Assembly: GCA_028278425.1 (NCBI GenBank)
Contig: JANQEJ010000054.1
Location: 62,001 to 126,000, forward strand
Length of the DNA: 64,000 nt
Source of the DNA: Planctomycetota bacterium
GTDB lineage: Bacteria; Planctomycetota; UBA1135; GCA-002686595
Direction: 5' to 3'
The translations under genes and the position numbers were made by a program. The notes below the pieces were generated by a model. The model saw nothing but the letters and a program-made list of their open reading frames with translations. It did no database searches and had not been told where the DNA came from. Shown here in pieces: positions 8,893 through 15,905 of this stretch. Numbering within the stretch: the stretch's first letter is position 1; every line of letters begins with the position of its first letter.

Positions 8893-8898
8893 TATACT
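8893..8898 (+). promoter_or_regulatory. Possible -10 box TATACT
   Basis: A clear TATACT stands out in otherwise GC-rich DNA 37 bases before the ATG of the TIR gene. No convincing -35 hexamer is present 16-18 bases upstream. Confidence 0.3.
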
Positions 8899-8935
8899 CT
8901 CCGGACCCTTGCCTTCGGCCGCTCGGCGCTTCCCC

Positions 8936-9508
8936 ATGGCCTACAAATACCGCGCATTTCTTAGCTACTCATCCCGCTACGCCGACTGGGTCGAGGTGCT
9001 CTATCGCAACCTCGAGCGCGTCTTTGGAACGGGCAGCGTTTTTCTCGACCGCACGTCCATTCGTCCGGGACAAAGCTGGGTTGCCGCGTTGGAGCAGGGG
9101 CTTGGCGAGGCGCAGTTCCTCGTTCTTGTAGCCACCCCCGAGGCATTCGCCTCGCCCTGGGTGCTGCAGGAGATCGAGGGCGAACAGGTGGATCTCGAAG
9201 AGCGACTCGGCGACCACTGCATCCTCTGGGCAAACTCGTCGGAGATCTTGGGCTTTCCCTTCGACGTCACCGTCGAGCATTGCATCGTCGAGGGCGGCTA
9301 CTTCGGGCTGAACAACCTGGACCAGGATCCGCTCTTCGTCGACGCGCCGGCCGGCGGTCCGCGCGTCGCGGCGAGCTCGCCGAACGACGGTGCACCACGC
9401 CTACGTCGTGGTGGATCCGATCGACCTGTCGTTCCTCGGCGTCAGCGACGCCGTGGACTTCACGGTCATCCCGTAGCAGCTCCTGTCCGGCTCAGACCTC
9501 CTGAGTGA
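8936..9508 (+). pseudogene. Truncated TIR-domain gene joined to foreign sequence
   Basis: From ATG 8936 the first 90 or so codons are a TIR domain: KYRAFLSYSSRYADWVEV, VFLDRTSIRPGQSW, then SPWVLQEIEGE with the Glu expected in the NADase site. After LEERLGD (about 9214) the TIR sequence stops. The frame runs on into text typical of a secreted beta-helix protein (ILWANSSE, NNLDQDPLFVDAPAG) and then into a meaningless Arg-rich tail. TIR proteins normally carry an effector-linked NTPase or sensor domain, which is absent. I read this as a gene cut by a recombination event. A short translated product is still possible. Confidence 0.65.
9215..9476 (+). pseudogene. Remnants of secreted proteins
   Basis: Two gene pieces in different frames. 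9215-9380 encodes a beta-helix end piece (HCIVEGGYFGLNNLDQDP, then RVAASSP). 9387-9476, one frame over, encodes TVHHAYVVVDPIDLSFLGV and ends FTVIP-stop, which resembles the C-terminal strand of secreted proteins of this lineage. Neither has a start or signal. This is the tail of one or two genes fused to the broken TIR gene. Confidence 0.5.
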
Positions 9509-9712
9509 ACTCGATCAATTGCCCGTCGTGCGTCTCGACAACCACGGAAACATACTCGGTGTCCTCGTGAAGATCGATCGTACCGCCGCCGGTGACGTCA
9601 GTCGTGTCCTTCTTCTCCGTCCCCTCATATTGGACCGCCGTAACGGACTTGGGCACAGGCAAACGCCAAGAAGGCACCACTTGATCGTGTTCTTCAACAT
9701 GGTACTTGCCAA
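9492..9712 (-). pseudogene. Out-of-frame C-terminal part of the upstream gene
   Basis: Minus-strand frame encoding about 70 residues of ordinary composition (VGKYHVEEHDQVVPSWRLP, then GGGTIDLHEDTEYVSVVVE, ending IEFTQEV). It has no usable start except two GTG codons near 9680, and it follows the stop of the 9713-10246 gene in the -1 frame. It reads as the missing C-terminus of that protein after a single-base loss, though an independent small gene from GTG 9680 is possible. Confidence 0.4.
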
Positions 9713-10246
9713 CTAGTCGTTAGGGATGCTGACGGAACTCACCTGCGTGAGCCCGGATTCCTCATCCCAGTGAAGCTCAATATCGAAGGCCACGCTCTGG
9801 GGAATCCAAATCGTCATTGTCGCGACGGAATAGCCCTGCTGGGCGCGGTCGACGATGGAGCCTCCGGCACGTGTCGCTGTAAAAACGGTTTGCCCATCGA
9901 CATAGATGCGCGCTTCCACGAGATCCTCGGTCTCCTCGGTCAGGCGGACGACGAGAAGCTGCTCCCCTGTGCCGGGGTCGACGACTCCCGGCATCGATGC
10001 GCTGATCGCACCGAGGCTCTCTACATAGGAAACTCCTGCGGGCAGCGGCTCACCCTTGTGGAAGGCGTCGATGACGGCGACGGGGTCGGTGTCAGGGCCT
10101 AGTCCGTCGAAGAGCCTCGCCCCGGAGGAAACGCTGCCTCCCCCGCTCGAGAGTGGCCAACTGCCGCTTTGGACCAGGATTGCAGATGAGGCTCCCAGCA
10201 CGACGACAACGAGCCCAAAAATGAGAGGAAGCTTCCCGCTCTTCAC
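9713..10246 (-). CDS. Hypothetical membrane-anchored protein, probably frameshifted at its end
   Basis: 177 residues: MKSGKLPLIFGLVVVVLG is an N-terminal membrane anchor or uncleaved signal. The exported part has a Ser/Gly linker followed by beta-strand-rich sequence (LLVVRLTEETEDLVEARIYV, TMTIWIPQSVAFDIELHW). I recognise no family. The stop TAG at 9713-9715 cuts a strand pattern that resumes at once in the -1 frame (next entry downstream), so the intact protein may have been about 250 residues. Confidence 0.6.
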   Translation of the reverse strand: MKSGKLPLIFGLVVVVLGASSAILVQSGSWPLSSGGGSVSSGARLFDGLGPDTDPVAVIDAFHKGEPLPAGVSYVESLGAISASMPGVVDPGTGEQLLVVRLTEETEDLVEARIYVDGQTVFTATRAGGSIVDRAQQGYSVATMTIWIPQSVAFDIELHWDEESGLTQVSSVSIPND

Positions 10247-10348
10247 GGCTATGAACGCTCTTGGATGCCTTATGCGGAATCGAGCCTCACCATCTGGAGG
10301 CGGCCTGGCTCTGTCAGCCGACGTTTGTCGGAATCGGAGGCTCTCGGG

Positions 10349-11563
10349 CTATGGCACGAACTCCATGTCGACGGGGTTGCCGAGCACGACCTGACCCGAG
10401 CCCACGTCGAACCGGGCACTCTGGAGCGTGAACTTGTCGCCGGCGACCGCGCTGCCCGCGGCGACGACGCCTTGGAAGACGGCGAAGCCGCCGCTGTCGC
10501 ACTGGGTGACGCCGAGGATCGTCGGCCCGACGGGCACGCCGTTGATCGCGACGATGGCGATGCCGGCGAAGTCGCCCGCCTGTCCGTGGGCGGCGGCCTC
10601 GAAGTTGAACGCCGCGGAAGCCGACGGGCGCTGCGGGAACACCTCGGTTCGGTCGAGGAAGTCGTTCACAGCCACGTTGCTCGGCGCGCCGACGTCGGCG
10701 CCGGTCGTGACCTGCACCTGCGCGCCGGTCAGCGGATCGACCGTGTAGTAGTCGTCGATCACGCCGGCGCCGATCACGTGCAGGAGCCCGCTCTTGCGGT
10801 CGAACCACACGTCGTTGAGCGCGATCTGGGGCGCGCCGTTGACCGGCGCGACCTGGCTCGCGGGCACGATGAGGCTGTGAAGCGGGTCGGTGGTGTCCCA
10901 CGTCGTGAAGTACACGATCCCGCCCGCGTTGTCGTCGATGCCGGAGACGCGCCCGTCGAGCCCGGCGGCGACCACGTCGAGCACGATCGCCCCCGGCCCC
11001 GGGCCGAGCGAAAGGTCGTACTCGAGGATCACCGATCCCGAGCCGTCGCCGTCGAAGGTGCCGACGTACATGAAGTTGCGCCGCATGTCGACGCAGAGCG
11101 CGTTGAACGAACCGTTGTAGGTGTCGGTGTCCCAGACGGTGACCGCCCCCGTCGCCCGGTTGACCTGGTAGATGCTCCCGGTGTCGCAGGTGAAGATGTC
11201 GCCGTTCCAGTCGAAGTCGATCGACTTCAGGGACAGGCCGCTCACGGTCGCGACGAGCGTCGGGTTCGTCGGCGTCGTACCGGAGAGCGTGTGCCGGCTG
11301 AGGCGTCCGGCGGCGGCGTTGATTCCCCCGAGCCAGAGCTCGCCCGTGACGGGATCGAGCGTGCCCGCGTTGTTCTCGTCGTAGAGCGACGCGAGCGGCC
11401 CGACGATCGTCGCCGCTCCGCCGCCCGGCACGTCGATCAGCTCGACTCCGTCGGGCGATCCGAAGGAGAACCGCACCCCGTGGTCGACGGGCACCTGCGC
11501 CGCAACGGTGACCGAAAGGAAGAGGTACGCCGGAGCGAACCCCCAGGAGAGACTGCACTTCAT
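10349..11563 (-). CDS. Secreted beta-propeller-like protein
   Basis: 404 residues with a signal peptide (FAPAYLFLSVTVAAQVP) and start set by a perfect AAGGAGGT seven bases upstream. The body has repeated strand units of propeller type (LWLGGINAAAGRLSRHTL; DIFTCDTGSIYQVNRATGAV; FMYVGTFDGDGSGSVILEYD; YYTVDPLTGAQVQV) with a spacing of about 45 residues. The last 80 residues (GIAIVAINGVPVG through GNPVDMEFVP) look like a separate C-terminal domain. Likely extracellular; no catalytic motif seen. Confidence 0.85.
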   Translation of the reverse strand: MKCSLSWGFAPAYLFLSVTVAAQVPVDHGVRFSFGSPDGVELIDVPGGGAATIVGPLASLYDENNAGTLDPVTGELWLGGINAAAGRLSRHTLSGTTPTNPTLVATVSGLSLKSIDFDWNGDIFTCDTGSIYQVNRATGAVTVWDTDTYNGSFNALCVDMRRNFMYVGTFDGDGSGSVILEYDLSLGPGPGAIVLDVVAAGLDGRVSGIDDNAGGIVYFTTWDTTDPLHSLIVPASQVAPVNGAPQIALNDVWFDRKSGLLHVIGAGVIDDYYTVDPLTGAQVQVTTGADVGAPSNVAVNDFLDRTEVFPQRPSASAAFNFEAAAHGQAGDFAGIAIVAINGVPVGPTILGVTQCDSGGFAVFQGVVAAGSAVAGDKFTLQSARFDVGSGQVVLGNPVDMEFVP

Positions 11564-11618
11564 GGTCGCACCTCCTTGTTGGCCCCTTGAAGAGAGCTCG
11601 AGAGGCGATTCTAACCCG

Positions 11619-11870
11619 TCAGCCGCGTTCCTGGGCCGCCGCGATGCGTTCCGCGAGCTGGCCGACGTTCTCGATCGAGGCCATCTCGCCGGTGTTGAAG
11701 CGAATACCGAACTCCTCCTCGAGCGCGATCATCAGGGCGATGTTGCTCACCGAGTCCCAGCCCTCGACGTCGTCGGCGGTCATTTCCGGTTCGAGGACGA
11801 GCCCGTCGAGCCCGAAGTAGTCGGCGAGGAACCGGCCGAGGCGTTGGAAGATCGTGTCGCCCGCGTTCAT
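11619..11870 (-). CDS. Acyl carrier protein (DltC-like role)
   Basis: 83-residue acyl carrier protein with the phosphopantetheine site GWDSVSN (Ser40) followed by the helix IALMIALEEEFGIRF. Its ATG overlaps the stop of the FkbH-type gene by four bases (ATGA). It is last in the acylation operon and should carry the acyl group loaded by FkbH to the MBOAT, as DltC carries D-alanine. It could instead serve an unseen biosynthetic pathway, but all neighbours fit envelope acylation. Confidence 0.9.
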   Translation of the reverse strand: MNAGDTIFQRLGRFLADYFGLDGLVLEPEMTADDVEGWDSVSNIALMIALEEEFGIRFNTGEMASIENVGQLAERIAAAQERG

Positions 11871-13657
11871 GGCGTGTCCACGCGGATGGCGTGGTCCAGG
11901 GGTTCGAAGCTCTCGAGCGCGAGGCTCCACGTGGTCGCGCCGTTGGACTCGGCCGCCTGCGCGAAGCCCAGCTTCGCATAGTGCTCGCGCGCCGGCTCGT
12001 TGCGGCCCGAGGGCGCGAAGGTTCCGCGGATTTCCGCGAGCCCGCGGTCGGCGGCGGCGCGCGCCAGCTCGTTCAAGATCGCGCGGCTGAGGCCGCGGCC
12101 GAGGACGCGGCAGCTCATCACCCAGCCCTCGATGTCGAGCGCGTCGCCTTCGGCGCGACCGAAGCAGGCGGCGACGAGGCCGTGGTCGCCGAAGCGGTCG
12201 GCGAGGCGCGCGCTGAGCGTGACGCGCTCGGGGTCGGCGGCCATGCGCTCGATCTCGGCCTGGGTGACGCGCGTCGTGGTCAGGTTGAGCTGGTTCGTCT
12301 TGTTGATGAGCTGTGTCACGCGCTCGAAGGACACCGGCTCGAACGGGCGGACCACGGCCTCCATCGCGAGCGAGCGCAGGTACTCGCCGAGGTCGGTGCA
12401 GCTCGCCTCGAGCTTCTGCGCCTCGACGCGGCCGCGGTACATCTCGCCGCGCCGGCGGTCCTCCGCGGTGACGCGCGCGGCCTCGAAGAAGCGGCCGCGC
12501 TCGAGCGCCTCGATGAAGCTCGCGGGGTCGTCGGTCGGCTCCGGGACCGCGACGGCGGGAAGAGCGAGACGCACCTCCTCGCGCTCGGCGGGGTTGTCGT
12601 CGAGGAAGACGAAGGCGTCGAGCCCGAGGTCGAGCTCCGCGGCGATCGCGCGCAGGTTGTCGGACTTCGGTTGCCAGTTGGCGTGAAAGGCGACGAAGTC
12701 CTCGCGCCGCAGCACCGTCTCCGGGTGCTCGGCGAGGGGCGCGAGCGCGGCGGCCTCCTCGTTCTTGCTGCACACCGCGAGCAGGATCCCGCGCGCCGCG
12801 AGCCGCTTCAGATAGAGCTGGAGGTCCTTGAAGGCCTCGCCGCGCGCCGTGCCCTCGCCGAGCTCGAGGCCCTCGACGCCGACCTCGCCGACGATGCCGC
12901 CCCAGAGCGTGTCGTCGAGGTCGACCACGAGGCACTTGCGCGTCCGGCCGAGCAGCGCCGCGACGAAGGCGGCGGCGTCGCGCACGTACTCGGGCACGCA
13001 GTTGGGCGCGATCGCCTGCTTCGCCTGGTACCAGAGGCGTGGATCGTGCCACCGGTCGAGCCCGCGCCGCTCCGCGAGCGCCGCGACGTCGTGAAGGTGG
13101 ACGTAAGGCGGCGCCGTGTCGCCGAGCGCGACGTTGACGCGCCGCACGAAGTTGCCGTCGTCCTCCGGAAGCCGCGCGCCGAGGTTGCCCCACGGCCGGT
13201 GGGGGAGCGGCGGCAGCGTGTTGAGCACGACCTCGGTGCCGCAGCGCTCGTGGAGCTCCTTGCACGGCGCGAAGATCGCTTCGCAGACCTCTTTCGCGAG
13301 CGCGTCGGCGCCGGCCGCGTCCACCTGCGCGTCCGGCCGGCCGGGAAGCTTGCCGGGCACGAGGAGCGCGAGCGCGACGTCGGGCTCGAACGCGCTCGTG
13401 CCGCTCGCCGGGTCGAGCATCTCGGGCACGACGCGGCCGTACGGAGCCGCGTGCACCTCCGGCCGCAAACCGGCCGCGCGGAGCGCGAACGCCAGCGGTT
13501 CCACCAGCAGGTCGGTCGACGCGTCGCCGAGGAGCGCGAACCGGACCGGTACGCCGCCCTCCGGCTCGGGCAGAGCGCGCGCGCGCTGGCAGAGCGCGCG
13601 CAGCGTGCGGTAGTCCTCGCAGCGGGAAAGCTCCGCGCGCAGCTCGGCCCAGCTCAA
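11867..13657 (-). CDS. FkbH-like HAD-IIIC/GNAT acyl-ACP loading enzyme
   Basis: 596 residues from a TTG that overlaps the upstream stop (TTGA). The N-terminal 230 residues form an SGNH/flavodoxin-like part (LLGDASTDLLVEPLAFALR). A HAD domain follows with DLDDTLWGG (D246 nucleophile, D248), CSKN and FLDDNP. The C-terminal GNAT-like domain contains INKTNQLNLTT and CRVLGRGLSRAILNEL. This order is that of FkbH, which in antibiotic pathways dephosphorylates 1,3-bisphosphoglycerate and loads the glyceryl group on an acyl carrier protein. Here the partner ACP is the next gene, so FkbH stands where DltA stands in dlt operons. The exact acyl group is an inference. Confidence 0.9.
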   Translation of the reverse strand: MSWAELRAELSRCEDYRTLRALCQRARALPEPEGGVPVRFALLGDASTDLLVEPLAFALRAAGLRPEVHAAPYGRVVPEMLDPASGTSAFEPDVALALLVPGKLPGRPDAQVDAAGADALAKEVCEAIFAPCKELHERCGTEVVLNTLPPLPHRPWGNLGARLPEDDGNFVRRVNVALGDTAPPYVHLHDVAALAERRGLDRWHDPRLWYQAKQAIAPNCVPEYVRDAAAFVAALLGRTRKCLVVDLDDTLWGGIVGEVGVEGLELGEGTARGEAFKDLQLYLKRLAARGILLAVCSKNEEAAALAPLAEHPETVLRREDFVAFHANWQPKSDNLRAIAAELDLGLDAFVFLDDNPAEREEVRLALPAVAVPEPTDDPASFIEALERGRFFEAARVTAEDRRRGEMYRGRVEAQKLEASCTDLGEYLRSLAMEAVVRPFEPVSFERVTQLINKTNQLNLTTTRVTQAEIERMAADPERVTLSARLADRFGDHGLVAACFGRAEGDALDIEGWVMSCRVLGRGLSRAILNELARAAADRGLAEIRGTFAPSGRNEPAREHYAKLGFAQAAESNGATTWSLALESFEPLDHAIRVDTP

Positions 13658-14685
13658 CGGTGTGTCTCCAGGAAGTCCGCCACCTTCTCGGTGATCTTCA
13701 GCGCGCCGACGCGCTTCGGGTGCGCCCAATCGAAGAAATCGTAGTCGGTCAGGAGCTCGCTGAGGTCGAGCCAGGGCGTGTCGCCGAGCGCGGCGCGCAC
13801 CTCCTCGCGGTATTGCCGGCGGAACTCCTCCGGATAAGCCGACCGCATCCACGACGCCTCCGGCATGTCGACGCCGACGAGCAGGATCCCGTGGCGGTCG
13901 CACAGGTCCTGGATCGCCCGGAGATCGTGGCGCAGGTCCTTCACGGGGAGCTTGCGCCTCCACGTCCGCTTCATCTCCGCCGCCACCGCCGGGTAGCGCG
14001 TCTTGTCGAGCTCCTTGAGCTTGTGCCACTTCGGAGGGCGCAGGCGCGAGTCGACGCCGAGGCTCTCGCGATGCTTCGCGCTGGTGAGGTAGAGCAACCC
14101 GGCGAGCGCGCCGGCGCGGTAGCGTCCCGACTGGCGCGTCAGCAGGCGGAACCGGGCGACGAGGCCCTCGACGAGACCCTTCTCGACGAACACGGGAGGC
14201 GAGGCGTCGGTGTCGACCGCGACGTTCGCGCTGTAGTCCGCGATCGCCTGGACCGCCGGCACGTCCGCGACCGGCGGGTGGTTCAGCATCAAACGCGGCG
14301 TGAAGCCGAGCACGACCGCGTCCGGCATCGCGGTGGCGCCGTGGACCGCCTCGATGAATTCGAGCCGCAGGCGAACGCTCTGCAGCGTCGCGTAGCTGAA
14401 GGCCTCCTGGTAGGGCTCGGCGTCCGGCAGGCGCGCGTCGAGCTCGTCGACGAGGAAGCCCTCGCGCATCTCCGAGGCGCCGCACAGGAAGACGCGCCCC
14501 TCGCCGCGGTCGACGTAGTTCGCCGGCGTGAAGAGCTGGAGCCACTCCTCCCACCACCAGAGGTAGACGTTGGAGTGCGACTCCGCCCAGCGGCACACGC
14601 TCTCGAGGGCGAACACCGAGCCGGCCCACGCGACGAGCGCGCAGCCCGCCGCGGCGAGCACGTGCTTCAGGCGGTCAGAACGCAC
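13654..14685 (-). CDS. Membrane-anchored SGNH hydrolase-like protein (DltD/AlgX-like role)
   Basis: 343 residues with an N-terminal membrane anchor (VLAAAGCALVAWAGSVFALE) and an SGNH-type fold: block I FLCGASEMREGF holds the candidate nucleophile Ser, and the C-terminal DFFDWAHPKRVG gives Asp and His. Such proteins accept an acyl group outside the membrane and pass it to a polymer. The GTG start at 14685 is preferred over a GTG 17 codons upstream because the upstream codons overlap a decayed copy of the microprotein gene. In the undamaged arrangement this start would lie inside the last codons of the microprotein. Confidence 0.85.
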   Translation of the reverse strand: MRSDRLKHVLAAAGCALVAWAGSVFALESVCRWAESHSNVYLWWWEEWLQLFTPANYVDRGEGRVFLCGASEMREGFLVDELDARLPDAEPYQEAFSYATLQSVRLRLEFIEAVHGATAMPDAVVLGFTPRLMLNHPPVADVPAVQAIADYSANVAVDTDASPPVFVEKGLVEGLVARFRLLTRQSGRYRAGALAGLLYLTSAKHRESLGVDSRLRPPKWHKLKELDKTRYPAVAAEMKRTWRRKLPVKDLRHDLRAIQDLCDRHGILLVGVDMPEASWMRSAYPEEFRRQYREEVRAALGDTPWLDLSELLTDYDFFDWAHPKRVGALKITEKVADFLETHR

Positions 14686-14729
14686 GAGAAATGAAGTCCA
14701 TTCTTCTCCCCCACGAGAGCACCGGGAGA
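14667..14729 (-). repeat. Decayed duplicate of the microprotein gene's 3' end
   Basis: These 63 bases align without gaps, at roughly 75-80% identity by eye, with 15799-15861. On the minus strand they read MDFISRAF-stop where the intact gene reads MDFIYRAF-stop, so the key Tyr is Ser. The upstream codons for the membrane helix are not preserved. Downstream the sequence flows into the SGNH gene's start. Confidence 0.75.
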
Positions 14730-14751
14730 ACCTCACATCCTAGCCGGGCGT

Positions 14752-15702
14752 TCACTCGTCCGAAGGCCTGGCCTCTTCGAGCCGACGGGCCACGAGCTGC
14801 GGGACGAAGCGCTCGATCGCCCCGGCGAGCGCGCACACGCCGATGATGCGCGCGAGGCTCACCTCCCCCTCGACGGCCAGGAACCCGCCCATGATGTCGG
14901 CCTTCAAGGCCAGGGCGGCGATCACTCCGCTCACGAAACCGAGCAGAATCCGGCTCGCGCCGTCGACGAGGTATAGGTAAGTCAAGGAGGACAGCACCGT
15001 GTGATCCTTCTTGAGGAAGACGGAGGCGAGCGCTCCGGTCACGGCGACACAGCCGGCCAGGAGCACCTGGAAGCCTCCGTCGTCGCGCAGGACGGGGTCG
15101 ATGAAGCTTGCGGCCCAGAGCAGGAGTCCGAGGGTGCCGAAGATCAGCGCGGTGAGCACGGCGCCGCTGAGATAGAGGAACCTCGCGACCTCGGCGAGCC
15201 GTGCTCGCGCGGCTCGAAGCGTCTTCCATGCGCCCTCCGAGTCTCCCTCGAGGCTCTGTGTCAATCCGGACGCCAGCACGTAACGAAAGTGCAGCCCGCG
15301 ACGGGAGAGCAATGCGTACGACAGCTCCTGCAGGAGCAGGAGCTCGGCGATGATGCTCCCATGGTCCGACGCCGGCTCGACCTCCTTGGCTTGAGACCAC
15401 TCGATCGCGCCGTTCGCGTCCAAGAAGACGATGTGGTCCGCGGTCGCAGTGAGGAGGAATTTGATCCGCTTCTCGCGCAGCGGGAAATAGTCGCCTTCGG
15501 CGAAGAAGGCGAGTCTCTTGATGTTCGATTCGCGTTCGTCCAGACGTTCTTGGTCCGGTGGCTCCTTCGAGCAGGAAAGGGGGTGGCGTCCCGACGGCCG
15601 GTTGCTGATCGGCAGAACGAACGGCATCGCAACGAGCATCAGGCACGCCGCGAAGACCAGGACGAACGCGAAGGCAAGAAGGAGCAGGACGACTGTGTTC
15701 AT
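14752..15702 (-). CDS. Multi-pass membrane protein of unknown function
   Basis: 316 residues from ATG 15702 (MNTVVLLLLAFAFVLVFAAC starts a membrane segment; a longer frame reaches 15744). After the first helix comes a soluble middle part (about 50-165), then about four more hydrophobic helices (FLYLSGAVLTALIFGTLGLLLW; GFQVLLAGCVAVTGALASVF; ILLGFVSGVIAALALKADIM; IIGVCALAGAI). I recognise no family. It lies inside the acylation operon between the microprotein and the SGNH gene, flanked by a 63-bp imperfect direct repeat of the microprotein's 3' end, which marks it as an insertion. An added envelope or immunity role is speculative. Confidence 0.75.
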   Translation of the reverse strand: MNTVVLLLLAFAFVLVFAACLMLVAMPFVLPISNRPSGRHPLSCSKEPPDQERLDERESNIKRLAFFAEGDYFPLREKRIKFLLTATADHIVFLDANGAIEWSQAKEVEPASDHGSIIAELLLLQELSYALLSRRGLHFRYVLASGLTQSLEGDSEGAWKTLRAARARLAEVARFLYLSGAVLTALIFGTLGLLLWAASFIDPVLRDDGGFQVLLAGCVAVTGALASVFLKKDHTVLSSLTYLYLVDGASRILLGFVSGVIAALALKADIMGGFLAVEGEVSLARIIGVCALAGAIERFVPQLVARRLEEARPSDE

Positions 15703-15798
15703 CGCAAACCCATCAAGTCCGGCTCGGGGTGTCGCGGAGGGCAACGCGCCCAGGACACGCGAGCAGGCGCGGCGGGTGGAGCGCCTCCCACGCAGTTC

Positions 15799-15861
15799 TC
15801 AGCCGCTCAGAACGCACGGTAGATGAAGTCCATTTCGCTCTTCCATAAGAGCACCAGGACG
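15799..15861 (-). repeat. Intact copy of the 63-bp direct repeat
   Basis: Covers the last 18 codons of the microprotein gene and eight bases after its stop. Just past the stop the other frame reads VRSERLRTAW, similar to the N-terminus VRSDRLKHVL of the SGNH protein, so a fragment of that gene's start is also duplicated here. The pair brackets the inserted membrane-protein gene. Confidence 0.75.
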
Positions 15862-15905
15862 AGCATCAGGAAAGCCATCCAAGCGAGCTTGAGCGCGATC
15901 CTCAT
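15807..15905 (-). CDS. DltX-like acyl-transfer microprotein
   Basis: 32 residues: one membrane helix (LAWMAFLMLVLVLLW) followed by KSE and the C-terminus MDFIYRAF. The ATG overlaps the MBOAT stop (ATGA). Dlt operons carry DltX, a tiny single-helix protein whose conserved C-terminal aromatic motif with a Tyr is proposed to accept the acyl group from the MBOAT and hand it on. Size, topology, place in the operon and the FIYRAF end with Tyr29 all fit that role. The gene is too short for most gene finders. No other function is apparent. Confidence 0.8.
   Translation of the reverse strand: MRIALKLAWMAFLMLVLVLLWKSEMDFIYRAF

Noticed and set aside
11891-13744. 617-codon plus-strand frame opposite the FkbH-like gene
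   Set aside because: Val/Arg/Glu-rich shadow composition; the minus strand has clear HAD and GNAT motifs.
14675-14701. MDFISRAF as a second functional microprotein gene
   Set aside because: No membrane helix is encoded upstream and the key Tyr is Ser; better explained as a decayed duplicate.
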